Positions 6,883-14,323 of a stretch of 14,900 nt of DNA are shown here, piece by piece. The DNA lies in contig CAKSDP010000034.1 in the NCBI GenBank assembly GCA_934446065.1, positions 1-14,900 of the forward strand. Direction: 5' to 3'. The translations under genes were made by a program, and so were the position numbers. The notes below the pieces were generated by a model. The model searched no databases. It saw only the letters and a program-made list of their open reading frames with translations, and was not told where the DNA came from. Each line of letters begins with the position of its first letter. Positions within the stretch are counted from its first letter, which is position 1. The stretch comes from an uncultured Eubacteriales bacterium (GTDB taxonomy: Bacteria > Bacillota > Clostridia > Oscillospirales > CAG-272).

Positions 6883-7398
6883 TTATCGGTTATTTCCGGA
6901 GCTTTTCTCCGTTTTTCTTTCATATATTTCAGCTGTGAGCGCGGCGCACCCGTCCGGCACGAATCCCTCAAGCTCCGATTTATGCGTGATCCTCTCGCGG
7001 ACATACGTAGAGCTTATATGCATATGCTCCGGCAGCGCCGGCAGAAAGACCGTTTCGCTTCCCGGAGAGAACTCGCGCATGATCTGCGCCATGCCGTACT
7101 CGTAATCGAAATCGGAGGCGTTGCGCACGCCGCGCACGATGTATTTTATATTTTTCTCACGCATGAGATCGGACGTAAGTCCGCTGTACGCCACGGCTGA
7201 GACGTTCGTCTCGCCGATCGCGGCGATCGCCCGCTCTGCTATCTCAAGCCGCTCCGCCGCCGTGAACAGCGTCCGCTTCTCGGCGTTATCGACGACTGCC
7301 ACCGTGACCGTGTCAAAAAGCTGTGCCGCCCGCCTGATCACGTCGGCGTGACCGATCGTCATCGGGTCAAATGTCCCGGAAACAATTGCGTGTTTCAT
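6883..7398 (-). CDS. coaD: Phosphopantetheine adenylyltransferase CoaD
   Basis: CoaD transfers AMP from ATP to 4'-phosphopantetheine, giving dephospho-CoA, the penultimate step of CoA synthesis. The 171-residue product has the nucleotidyltransferase signature GTFDPMTIGH (residues 8-17, with the HxGH-type His17), RGVRN at 89-93 and ISSTYVRE at 128-135, all diagnostic of bacterial CoaD. A GTG directly before the ATG (7399-7401) could also serve as start. GGGGGA lies 5-8 bases upstream of either, so the choice is not settled. It follows rsmD by 13-16 bp; rsmD-coaD adjacency is common in Bacillota. The GH3 gene follows 19 bp downstream. The basic C-terminal tail (ERKTEKSSGNNR) extends slightly past the core fold. 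Confidence 0.96.
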   Translation of the reverse strand: MKHAIVSGTFDPMTIGHADVIRRAAQLFDTVTVAVVDNAEKRTLFTAAERLEIAERAIAAIGETNVSAVAYSGLTSDLMREKNIKYIVRGVRNASDFDYEYGMAQIMREFSPGSETVFLPALPEHMHISSTYVRERITHKSELEGFVPDGCAALTAEIYERKTEKSSGNNR

Positions 7399-7414
7399 CA
7401 CCGTATTCCCCCGA

Positions 7415-8050
7415 TCATGTAGCGTCAGCCGCCGAGAGCAGCGTCAGCCGCGATATCCCGTACACGGCGTTGCGGCGCACTTCAAAGCGCTGCGAGAGAG
7501 CCTCGTCGCCGCCGAACAGCACCTCCGCCATATCGGCAGCCTCTTTTTCTTCGTCGATACGCTTGCGCTTTTTCGGCGCTCCGCGACCGACGACTCCGCT
7601 CTCGCAGGCGACAACTCCGCCGGGGGCGAGGATCCCGCCGTCGGCGATCAGTCGCAGGCAATCCGGGATCACCTCTGCGGCGTATGGCGGGTCGATGAAT
7701 ATTATGTCAAACGTTTCGCGACCGGCGATACTGCGCAGGTATGCAAGGCTGTCCATCGACGACACCCTGCACCTGTCGAAAAGCTTGCATTTCCTCGCGT
7801 TGGCAATAATAATGTCTGCGGCATCGCGGACGTTGTCTATGAACACAGCAGTCGCAGCTCCGCGGCTGAGCGCCTCAAGTCCGAGCTGGCCAGAGCCGCC
7901 GAACAGATCGAGCACCCGTCTGCCCTCGATATCGAATTGCAGCATGGAGAACAGCGCTTCCTTAAAACGTTCGCTCGTCGGGCGGGTGTTCTCACCCTCG
8001 AGGGTCTCGAGGTGCGTTCCGCGTGCGCTTCCCGTGATTATTCTCATCAT
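7415..8050 (-). CDS. rsmD: 16S rRNA (guanine(966)-N(2))-methyltransferase RsmD
   Basis: RsmD methylates N2 of G966 in 16S rRNA using SAM, during assembly of the small subunit. The 211-residue product begins MRIITGSARG after the first Met, then RPTSERFKEALFSML (23-37), the SAM-binding motif I DLFGGSGQLGLEALSRG (48-64), and the catalytic DPPY at 120-123. The C-terminal part carries a charged segment (KKRKRIDEEKEA, near 160) that I would not expect in a minimal family member. Two ATG codons are adjacent (8050 and 8047). AAAGGA is ten bases before the first, which is therefore used here. The start overlaps the uvrC stop in an ATGATGA arrangement, so translation is probably coupled. Confidence 0.95.
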   Translation of the reverse strand: MMRIITGSARGTHLETLEGENTRPTSERFKEALFSMLQFDIEGRRVLDLFGGSGQLGLEALSRGAATAVFIDNVRDAADIIIANARKCKLFDRCRVSSMDSLAYLRSIAGRETFDIIFIDPPYAAEVIPDCLRLIADGGILAPGGVVACESGVVGRGAPKKRKRIDEEKEAADMAEVLFGGDEALSQRFEVRRNAVYGISRLTLLSAADAT

Positions 8051-10008
8051 GATTTAGTTTTCCTTTCATCGGAGCCTGACGGCGCATCGTCGCCCGCGCT
8101 CCCGCTGTGAAAATATTCGTAAACTCTGCGGGCGTCGGCTGCGCTGACACCCTTTGCTTCTGCGATCTCGGCGGCTGACGTCTCCCTCAGATCGGCAAGT
8201 CTCGTGAAATGGGAGAGCAGTGCCTTCGCCTTGGCGGGGCCGATCCCCGGAATGTCCTCAAGCGACGAGCGGCGAAGCGTTTTCCGCTTGGCGGCGCTCA
8301 TACGCGATATCGTGAATCGGTGGACCTCCTCCTGTATGCCGTACACAAAGCGGAACAGCTCCTCGCGTCGCGCGATACTGACCTCTCCCGCAGACGTTAC
8401 GAGAGCACGCGTTTTGTGGTGCTTATCCTTCACCATTCCGCACACGGGGATGCTTACGCCAAGCTCACCAAAGAGCTTCTCGACCGTCGCAACGTGATTT
8501 TCTCCGCCGTCGAGCATTATGAGGTCGGGCATTTTCGAGAACGAGCCGTCCTCGTCTGTCAGGTGAGCCAGCCGTCTGGACAGCGCGTCGCGCATTGCGC
8601 CGTAATCGTCCTGACCGGGCAGCGACTCGATCCTGAAATACCTGTAATCCGAGCGCTTGCGCCGTCCACCCTCGTACACCACCATACCGGCGGTGATGTG
8701 CTCGCGCCCGAGGTTTGAGATATCGTATGCCTCGATGCGCTCCGGCAGCACCTCAAGCCCGAGCGATGCCGCAAGCGTGACGAGCACGCGCTCATCGCGG
8801 CTCTCGCGCCGTCTGACGTTCTCAAAATGGCGGACGGCGTCCTCCTCTGCCGCGAGGCACAGGCTTCGTCCATCGCCCCGAATGGGGCAGCGGACGACGA
8901 CCCGCCGTCCGGCAAGGCCGCTCAGGTACTCCGACAGGAGCGAAAACTCCTCGTCACCGATATCGACGGAACACAGCACCTGCGGCGGAATATACTCGCG
9001 CCCCTGATAGAGCGACATAATAAACGCACCGAGCGGGCTGTCCGCCGACTGCAAGTTTCCGCTTTCCGCAGTCACTGCGGGATCGGCAGTGCTGTCGTCC
9101 GCACGCAGTCCGGTGATCTCGTTCTCGCCGAACATAAAGTGCTCGCTGTCGCTGATATAGCCGCCGCGAACGTAGAACACCGCCGCGATATCGTGACCGA
9201 GCGCGCGTGTCAGCGTGACCACGTCGCACTCGAGGTCGGGGCTTCCGACAGCTCTCTGCCGCTCGCCGAGCCGCTTTACTGCGGCAATGGAGTCACGGCA
9301 TTTGGCTGCCTCCTCGTACCTCTCCTCCTCGGCGCATCGGAGCATCCGCTCCTCAAGCCCGGCAATAACCGCACCGCTTTTGCCGCGCAGGATATCCTTC
9401 GCCGCCGCGACGGTCGCGAGATATTCGTCGCGCGTAACGCGTCCGGTGCAGAGTCCGGCGCATCTGCCGGTCTGATAATACACGCACGGCCGCTCGCGCC
9501 CGATATCCGCCGGAAAACGGCGCTTGCACGACGGGAGTCCCAGCCCCCGCTCAAGCGTCTCCGCGACGGCGTATGCCGTTGATATGCCCGAGTACGGGCC
9601 GAAATACGTTCCGCCGTCGGTCTCCCTCGTCCGAGTTACGACGAGGCGCGGGTACTCCTCTGCGGTAAACTTCAGATACGGGTACGATTTCGCGTCCTTC
9701 AGTTTGATATTATATTTCGGCGTATACTGCTTTATCAGGCTGTTCTCGAGCGAGAGCGCCTCCATCTCCGTATGACACACGATAAATCGGAAGTCGTGGA
9801 CGCTCGACGCCATTTTTGACGTTTTCGTATCGTGCGATCCGACAAAATACTGATACACGCGGTCACGGAGAGAGCGGGATTTTCCGACGTAGATAACGTT
9901 TCCCGCCGAATTTTCCATTATATACACGCCCGGACGGCGCGGCAGATTCTGCGCCTTCTCGCGCAGGCGCGCAAGTCTTTCGTCAGGCGACGTTTTTTCG
10001 TTTGCCAT
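8047..10008 (-). CDS. uvrC: UvrABC excinuclease subunit C
   Basis: UvrC makes the 3' and 5' incisions around a lesion held by UvrB in nucleotide excision repair. The 653-residue product shows the full architecture: GIY-YIG nuclease (about 27-105, with GVYIM and YVGK), the CVYYQTGRCAGLC cysteine motif near 175-187, the UVR/UvrB-binding helix near 218-246, the RNase-H-like nuclease with YDISNLG (D429), MLDGG (D500) and HRF (H563), and a helix-hairpin-helix with DIPGIGPAKAKALL near 585-598. The ATG at 10008 is preceded by the ideal Shine-Dalgarno GGAGGTGA at eight bases. An in-frame GTG at 10020 overlaps that site and cannot be the start. It heads the run uvrC-rsmD-coaD-GH3-hslO-HAD. Confidence 0.97.
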   Translation of the reverse strand: MANEKTSPDERLARLREKAQNLPRRPGVYIMENSAGNVIYVGKSRSLRDRVYQYFVGSHDTKTSKMASSVHDFRFIVCHTEMEALSLENSLIKQYTPKYNIKLKDAKSYPYLKFTAEEYPRLVVTRTRETDGGTYFGPYSGISTAYAVAETLERGLGLPSCKRRFPADIGRERPCVYYQTGRCAGLCTGRVTRDEYLATVAAAKDILRGKSGAVIAGLEERMLRCAEEERYEEAAKCRDSIAAVKRLGERQRAVGSPDLECDVVTLTRALGHDIAAVFYVRGGYISDSEHFMFGENEITGLRADDSTADPAVTAESGNLQSADSPLGAFIMSLYQGREYIPPQVLCSVDIGDEEFSLLSEYLSGLAGRRVVVRCPIRGDGRSLCLAAEEDAVRHFENVRRRESRDERVLVTLAASLGLEVLPERIEAYDISNLGREHITAGMVVYEGGRRKRSDYRYFRIESLPGQDDYGAMRDALSRRLAHLTDEDGSFSKMPDLIMLDGGENHVATVEKLFGELGVSIPVCGMVKDKHHKTRALVTSAGEVSIARREELFRFVYGIQEEVHRFTISRMSAAKRKTLRRSSLEDIPGIGPAKAKALLSHFTRLADLRETSAAEIAEAKGVSAADARRVYEYFHSGSAGDDAPSGSDERKTKS

Positions 10009-10016
10009 TAGAGCGC

Positions 10017-10024
10017 TCACCTCC
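10017..10024 (-). promoter_or_regulatory. Ideal Shine-Dalgarno deciding the uvrC start
   Basis: GGAGGTGA (complement of 10017-10024) matches eight bases of the anti-Shine-Dalgarno and stands eight bases before the ATG at 10008. It rules out the in-frame GTG at 10018-10020. Confidence 0.85.
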
Positions 10025-10034
10025 GGAAAAGCGT

Positions 10035-10040
10035 ATTATA
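10035..10040 (-). promoter_or_regulatory. Candidate -10 element for the uvrC operon
   Basis: A perfect TATAAT (complement of 10035-10040) lies in the T-rich tail of the ptsH terminator. The 17-nt-spaced upstream hexamer is CATCGG, which is no -35, and no TGn extension is present, so it would be weak or activator-dependent. Transcription would start near 10028, giving a 20-nt leader. It is the only promoter-like element I see between the terminator and uvrC. Confidence 0.35.
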
Positions 10041-10085
10041 AAACAAAGCTCCGCTTGCCGATGGACAGGATCGGTCAAACGGAGC
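10036..10085 (-). terminator. Rho-independent terminator of ptsH
   Basis: On the - strand, GCTCCGTTTGACCGAT pairs with ATCGGCAAGCGGAGC, giving 15 bp with one bulged A and one G-T pair, around a 7-nt loop (10063-10069). It is followed by TTTGTTTT. It ends the ptsH transcript about 20 bp past its stop and separates ptsH from uvrC. Confidence 0.88.
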
Positions 10086-10104
10086 ACTGCGGTATGTCGT
10101 GAAA

Positions 10105-10377
10105 TTAAAGATATTTCTCGTCGAAGGCGGACTCAATAAGCGCCTTCAGACCGTCTACTGCCTCTTTTTCATCGGGACCGTCAGCAAGGATGGTTACGGT
10201 CATATCCTTGACGATTCCGAGCGAAAGCACGCCGAGAAGGCTCTTGGCGTTTACGCGTCTGTCTTCTCTTTCCACCCAAACGGAGCTTTTGTAAGCATTC
10301 GCCTTCTGGATGAAGAAGGTTGCCGGTCTTGCGTGGAGTCCGACGTTATTTACGATCGTTACTTCTTTTGAAATCAT
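10105..10377 (-). CDS. ptsH: Phosphocarrier protein HPr
   Basis: HPr relays phosphate from Enzyme I to the sugar-specific EIIA proteins of the PTS. In Gram-positives, when phosphorylated on Ser46 by HprK, it is the co-repressor of CcpA. The 90-residue product has GLHARPA with the catalytic His15 and NAKSLLG with Ser46. Both phosphorylation sites are present, so it is HPr rather than the Crh paralogue, which lacks His15. GGGAG nine bases upstream supports the ATG at 10377. It is a single-gene unit with its own promoter and terminator; no ptsI is next to it, unlike the common ptsHI arrangement. The C-terminal tail (FDEKYL) is ordinary. Confidence 0.95.
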   Translation of the reverse strand: MISKEVTIVNNVGLHARPATFFIQKANAYKSSVWVEREDRRVNAKSLLGVLSLGIVKDMTVTILADGPDEKEAVDGLKALIESAFDEKYL

Positions 10378-10442
10378 ATATCAACACTCCCGGTTTCTCA
10401 GAAAAGACATTTTCTTTAATTTTTTATTAAAGATACAATAAT

Positions 10443-10471
10443 AGTATAGCAAATAGGGGCTGCAAAATCAA
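10443..10471 (-). promoter_or_regulatory. Promoter of ptsH
   Basis: On the - strand, TTGATT (complement of 10466-10471), a 17-nt spacer and TATACT (complement of 10443-10448) form a good sigma-A promoter. The start is predicted near 10436, with a leader of about 59 nt containing the GGGAG site. No cre-like palindrome is evident. The remainder of 10472-10567 holds no gene; it has only a short GCTCA/TGAGC hairpin near 10508-10521. Confidence 0.6.
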
Positions 10472-10560
10472 TAGATTTGCCCCATTTTTATAATATTTGG
10501 GTTTTAGCTCATAATTGAGCAGCGCACAGCGTATTTTTTTAGTCATTCCGTCAAATGAAC

Positions 10561-10604
10561 GCGGAAAATCGCATGGTCGAAGCGTTCTGCCGCGGCCATG
10601 CGAT
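10561..10604 (-). terminator. Probable terminator of ileS
   Basis: On the - strand, ATCGCATGG (complement of 10596-10604) pairs perfectly with CCATGCGAT (complement of 10568-10576) across a 19-nt loop, followed by TTTTCC. The hairpin begins 18 bp after the ileS stop. The T-run is short and the loop long, so its efficiency is uncertain. Confidence 0.5.
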
Positions 10605-10622
10605 CCGTTTATTCTGCCTGAA

Positions 10623-13600
10623 TTACAGCTTTGCGATAGAGATCTTTACGTCCTCGCCGTTGAGATTCCAGTCCTTGCTGACAACGTTGCCGTCAGCATC
10701 GCTCAGCTCTCTGTCGCAGAGAACAGCGGAGGAGATCTCGCCCGCATAGTTCTTCACGACGGACGCAATGCGCTCGCCTCCGGTGACGCTCATCGCAATG
10801 TGATCGGTGACGGAGTAGTCCGCCTCCTTACGCATCGTCTGAACCTTTGAGATGATCTCGCGGACAAATCCCTCGTCGATCAGCTCATCGGTGAGCGTTG
10901 TGTCGATCGCAACGGTGATTCCCATATCGGACACGGAGAAGTAGCCGGGCTTCTGCTCGACCTCGATCAGGAGATCCTCCTCGGTGAGTCTGACCTCGGT
11001 TCCGTCAAAGTCGAACACGAGCGCACCCGTGCGGTCAAGCTCATCCTTTGCGTCATTGCCGTCAAGTCCCGCAAGAGCGGTCTTGATCTTGCCGAGCAGC
11101 GGACCGTACTTCGGACCGACCGTCTTGAGCTGCGGCTTGAAGTTGTACGATGAGAACGCGGACACATCGGGAATGAACTCGACGTTCTTCACGTTCAGCT
11201 CGTCCATGACGATATCGCGGTAGTAGTCGCCGATAGCCTCGTCGGTCTTGACGTACATCGTCGCGATCGGCTGGCGGTTCTTGATATTCGCGCCGTTGCG
11301 CGCGCTGCGGCCGAGATTGACGACGCGCAGGATAAACTCCATGTCGCGCTCGAGCTTCTCGTCGATCATCGACTCGTCAGCCTCAGGGAACGAGCAGAGG
11401 TGGACGCTTATCGGAGCATCCTTGTCAACTGTGCAGACAAGGTTGCGGTAGATATCCTCGGAGAGGAAAGGGATCATCGGCGCTGCCGCCTTTGCAGTGG
11501 TAACAAGGCAGGTGTAGAGCGTCATGAACGCGGCGATCTTGTCGGCATCCATTCCCTTGCCCCAGAAACGCTCACGCGAGCGGCGGACGTACCAGTTCGA
11601 CAGCTCATCGACAAATCCGGAGAGCGCGCGTGCCGCCTCGGGGATCATGTATGCCGCAAGCTCGGAATCGACCTTCTTCACCATGGTGTTCATTCTTGAG
11701 AGGATGAAGCGGTCCATGGTGGAAAGCTCGCAATCTTTCAGGCTGTATTTTGTGGGATCGAAGCTGTCAATGTCGGCGTAGAGCACCCAGAACGCATACG
11801 TGTTCACGAGCGTGCCCATGAACTTGCGCTGACCCTCTACGACGGCTTTGCCGCTGAATCTCGACGGGAGCCACGGAGCGGAGTTGGTGTAGAAATACCA
11901 ACGGATCGCGTCGGCGCCGTAGGTGTTCAGCGCGTCGAACGGATCGACCGCGTTGCCCTTTGACTTTGACATTTTCTGACCGTCCTCGTCCTGCACAAGT
12001 CCGAGAACTATGACGTTCTTGTACGGTGCGCGGTCAAAGAGGATGGTGGAGATCGCAAGCAGAGAGTAGAACCAGCCGCGCGTCTGATCGACCGCCTCGG
12101 AGATGAAGTCGGCGGGGAACTGCGACTCGAACAGCTCACGGTTCTCAAAAGGATAATGGTGCTGTGCGAACGGCATGGAGCCGGAATCGTACCAGCAGTC
12201 GATAACCTCCGGCACGCGGTGCATCTCGCCGCCGCATTCGGGACACTTCAGTGTCACCGCATCAATGTAGGGACGGTGCAGCTCGATATCGTCGGGGCAG
12301 TTGTCGGACATCGACTTCAGCTCCTCGATCGATCCGATGCAGTGTCTGTGACCGCATCCGCATTCCCAGATCGGCAGAGGCGTGCCCCAATATCTGTTGC
12401 GGCTGATACCCCAGTCCTGCACGTTCTCGAGCCAGTCGCCGAATCTGCCGCGACCGATGCTCTCGGGGATCCAGTTGACGGTGTTGTTGTTCGCAATAAG
12501 TCTGTCGCGGACGGCGGTCATCTTGATGAACCAGCTGTCGCGCGCGTAGTAGATGAGCGGCGTTCCACATCTCCAGCAGTGAGGATAGCTGTGCTCGAAC
12601 TGCGGAGCTGCAAAGAGGAGTCCGCGCTCGCGCAGATCCTGCAGCACAAGCTTATCTGCATCCTTGCAGAACACGCCGGGCCAATCGGTCTCGGGCGTCA
12701 TCTCACCCTTCTGATCGACGAGCTGAACGAGCGGCAGCCCGTATCTTCTTCCGACGTTTGCATCGTCCTCACCGAATGCGGGAGCGATATGGACGACGCC
12801 GGTACCGTCCTCCATGGTTACATAGGTGTCGCAGGTGACGTACCAGCACTTCTCCTTCGGGGAGACGAACGAGAACAGCGGCTCGTACTCGGTGTACTCA
12901 AGGTCTGAACCGAGATACTCGGCTACGACCTCATATTTGCCCTCGCCGAGAACACGGTCGGCAAGCGCTGCCGCAAGAACGAAGGTCTCGCTCTCACCCT
13001 CATCGGGTGTAGTGCGGACACGGACGTACTTTTCGTTCGGGTTCACGCAGAGCGCAACGTTCGAGGGGAGCGTCCACGGGGTGGTCGTCCACGCGAGGAA
13101 CGCCGCGTCCTCACCCTTGATCTTGAATTTTGCGATAGCGGAGCGCTCTTTTACGTCCTTATAGCCCTGTGCTACCTCGTGCGACGAAAGCGGAGTTCCG
13201 CAGCGCGGGCAGTACGGCACGATCTTGAAGCCGCGGTACAGGAGACCCTTGTCCCAGACCTGCCTCAGCGACCACCATACCGATTCGATATAGTCGTTGT
13301 GATATGTGACATACGGATTCTCCATATCCGCCCAGAACGCGACAGTGTCGGAGAAATCCTCCCACATTCCCTTGTACTTCCAAACGCTCTCCTTGCACTT
13401 CTCGATGAACGGTGCAAGGCCGTATTGTTCGATCTGCTCCTTTCCGTCAAGGCCGAGCAGCTTTTCAACCTCGATCTCAACGGGAAGGCCGTGCGTGTCC
13501 CAACCTGCTTTGCGGGGAACATACGCGCCCTTCATCGAATGATAACGCGGAATCATATCCTTGATAACGCGCGTCAGAACGTGACCTATGTGCGGCTTGC

Positions 13601-13754
13601 CGTTTGCCGTCGGGGGACCGTCATAAAACGTATACGACGGGCAGTCCTCGTGAATCTCGTTCTGCTTCTTGAAGATGTCGTTCTTCTTCCAGAAATCGAG
13701 AACCTCGCGCTCGCGATCCTTGAAATCAAGGCTTGTGGAAACTTTCTTGTACAT
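10623..13754 (-). CDS. ileS: Isoleucyl-tRNA synthetase, type 2 (eukaryote-like)
   Basis: IleRS charges tRNA-Ile and edits misactivated valine. The 1043-residue product has the Rossmann signature HIGH at 55-58 (within GPPTANGKPHIGH) and KMSKS at 594-598. The CP1 editing domain has TTTPWTLPSN (223-232) and GTGVVHIAPAFGEDD (317-331). CxxC pairs lie at 182-185, 393-396 and 504-507. The RKAGWDTHGLPVEIEVEK block and the long C-terminus lacking the zinc finger seen in type 1 enzymes mark it as type 2, the class to which the mupirocin-resistant plasmid enzyme belongs. Reduced mupirocin sensitivity is therefore inferred, not shown. GAGGAG eight bases upstream fixes the start. It is expressed alone from a T-box-controlled promoter. 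Confidence 0.97.
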   Translation of the reverse strand: MYKKVSTSLDFKDREREVLDFWKKNDIFKKQNEIHEDCPSYTFYDGPPTANGKPHIGHVLTRVIKDMIPRYHSMKGAYVPRKAGWDTHGLPVEIEVEKLLGLDGKEQIEQYGLAPFIEKCKESVWKYKGMWEDFSDTVAFWADMENPYVTYHNDYIESVWWSLRQVWDKGLLYRGFKIVPYCPRCGTPLSSHEVAQGYKDVKERSAIAKFKIKGEDAAFLAWTTTPWTLPSNVALCVNPNEKYVRVRTTPDEGESETFVLAAALADRVLGEGKYEVVAEYLGSDLEYTEYEPLFSFVSPKEKCWYVTCDTYVTMEDGTGVVHIAPAFGEDDANVGRRYGLPLVQLVDQKGEMTPETDWPGVFCKDADKLVLQDLRERGLLFAAPQFEHSYPHCWRCGTPLIYYARDSWFIKMTAVRDRLIANNNTVNWIPESIGRGRFGDWLENVQDWGISRNRYWGTPLPIWECGCGHRHCIGSIEELKSMSDNCPDDIELHRPYIDAVTLKCPECGGEMHRVPEVIDCWYDSGSMPFAQHHYPFENRELFESQFPADFISEAVDQTRGWFYSLLAISTILFDRAPYKNVIVLGLVQDEDGQKMSKSKGNAVDPFDALNTYGADAIRWYFYTNSAPWLPSRFSGKAVVEGQRKFMGTLVNTYAFWVLYADIDSFDPTKYSLKDCELSTMDRFILSRMNTMVKKVDSELAAYMIPEAARALSGFVDELSNWYVRRSRERFWGKGMDADKIAAFMTLYTCLVTTAKAAAPMIPFLSEDIYRNLVCTVDKDAPISVHLCSFPEADESMIDEKLERDMEFILRVVNLGRSARNGANIKNRQPIATMYVKTDEAIGDYYRDIVMDELNVKNVEFIPDVSAFSSYNFKPQLKTVGPKYGPLLGKIKTALAGLDGNDAKDELDRTGALVFDFDGTEVRLTEEDLLIEVEQKPGYFSVSDMGITVAIDTTLTDELIDEGFVREIISKVQTMRKEADYSVTDHIAMSVTGGERIASVVKNYAGEISSAVLCDRELSDADGNVVSKDWNLNGEDVKISIAKL

Positions 13755-13784
13755 GATCCTGACTCCTCTTTTTTACTCGGTGAT

Positions 13785-13816
13785 AAAAAAAGCTCCGTCC
13801 CATGTCAGGACGGAGC
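13785..13816 (-). terminator. Regulated terminator of the ileS T-box
   Basis: A perfect 9-bp GC-rich stem with a 7-nt loop, followed by seven T residues, forms when tRNA-Ile is charged. Its 5' arm competes with the T-box antiterminator. Confidence 0.9.
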
Positions 13817-14006
13817 GATCCGCTGTACCACCTGCATACATTTATATGCTCCGCCTGTAACGGTGCGGCTCCGGCTCGGGCTACAAAAATATCGCCCTGC
13901 GGCTCGGAAGTGATATTGGTCGGGTCATCTGCACCGGGCTTCCACCGCCCCCGGCTCGCTTTGGCTCCGATCCCGCCTCTGTCTTCGTCATCGCCTTTGT
14001 TTATAC
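13785..14006 (-). promoter_or_regulatory. T-box leader of ileS (isoleucine specifier)
   Basis: This leader senses uncharged tRNA-Ile and lets transcription continue into ileS. On the - strand the conserved T-box AGGTGGTACAGCGG is the complement of 13820-13833; its NGGN-type bulge pairs with the tRNA acceptor end. It is followed by a terminator hairpin, GCTCCGTCC (complement of 13808-13816) with GGACGGAGC (complement of 13792-13800), and seven T residues (13785-13791). Upstream, AATATCACTTCCGAGC contains the ATC specifier codon (complement of 13912-13914), matching the amino acid of the downstream gene. The 5' part, with GATGACGAAGA, is typical of Stem I. The hairpin ends 30 nt before the ileS ATG. 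A short open frame across this region is not coding. Confidence 0.93.
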
Positions 14007-14012
14007 AAGGAT

Positions 14013-14041
14013 AGAATATCACAATTACCGTGGTTTGTCAA
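14013..14041 (-). promoter_or_regulatory. Promoter of the ileS T-box transcript
   Basis: TTGACA (complement of 14036-14041), a 17-nt spacer and TATTCT (complement of 14013-14018) make a strong sigma-A promoter. The start is predicted near 14006, directly before Stem I of the T-box. Confidence 0.75.
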
Positions 14042-14062
14042 GACGTAGTGCAAAATTTTCGC

Positions 14063-14209
14063 ATGGGGGAATTTTCTCCGTTCTCGCCTGACGGATCAGA
14101 AGTTTCCAAAGTCGAATGCGGAGAAACCGCACTCCATATTTTCGACCTCGACAAATTTCTTGAGGCAACAGGCAAAAAGCTACATTTTGATTACCTCCGA
14201 AAAAAATAA
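14063..14209 (+). pseudogene. Short coding-like remnant, 48 residues
   Basis: The frame encodes 48 residues of balanced, protein-like composition (for example ALHIFDLDKFLEATGKKLHF) ending at a TAA. I do not recognise it. There is no Shine-Dalgarno before the ATG at 14063, and the open frame upstream runs into the divergent ileS promoter. It is best read as the C-terminal remnant of a lost gene rather than an active small gene. The opposite strand is open too (14025-14243), but its translation is rich in R, W and C and less protein-like. The stop codon lies in the left arm of the inverted repeat at 14194-14261. Confidence 0.3.
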
Positions 14210-14261
14210 TGTGATTGTCGGGTTTCTTAAACTTTACAATCACATTATAGTCATTCGGAGG
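14194..14261. repeat. 68-nt inverted repeat (long hairpin)
   Basis: CCTCCGAA (14194-14201) pairs with TTCGGAGG (14254-14261). After a 4/5-nt internal loop, ATAATGTGATTGT (14206-14218) pairs perfectly with ACAATCACATTAT (14236-14248) around a 17-nt loop. That is 21 bp of perfect pairing. It lacks a T-run on either strand, so it is not a standard terminator. It could be an operator, the end of a small mobile element or a structured RNA. Confidence 0.7.
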
Positions 14262-14270
14262 ATCTGTTTG

Positions 14271-14287
14271 GTCGCATCGTATGCGAC
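14271..14287. repeat. 7-bp perfect dyad with 3-nt loop
   Basis: GTCGCAT-CGT-ATGCGAC is a perfect inverted repeat ten bases after the 68-nt hairpin and 36 bases past the end of the truncated - strand gene. It may be a protein-binding site or part of that gene's 3' end. It has no T-run. Confidence 0.5.
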
Positions 14288-14323
14288 AAAGTTACTTGTT
14301 CAATTTTATGGATTTTTTTGATG

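Noticed and set aside
6864..7004. Longer start for the GH3 gene
   Set aside because: The extension lies mostly inside coaD and is basic and unlike GH3; a GAGAGGG site near 6865 and the small gap after coaD favour a start at 6863 or 6851.
10508..10540. Hairpin GCTCA/TGAGC followed by a T-run as a + strand terminator
   Set aside because: The stem is only 5 bp, the T-run is not adjacent, and no + strand gene lies upstream.
12156..12908. 250-codon open frame on the + strand
   Set aside because: It is antisense to the ileS editing and catalytic regions; a shadow frame.
13726..14022. 98-codon open frame on the - strand
   Set aside because: It spans the T-box leader and its terminator; the RNA elements explain the sequence and the frame lacks a protein-like pattern.
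14025..14243. 72-codon open frame on the - strand starting with GTG
   Set aside because: No Shine-Dalgarno, start inside the hairpin arm, composition rich in R/W/C, and its end overlaps the ileS promoter. The opposite strand reads more like protein.
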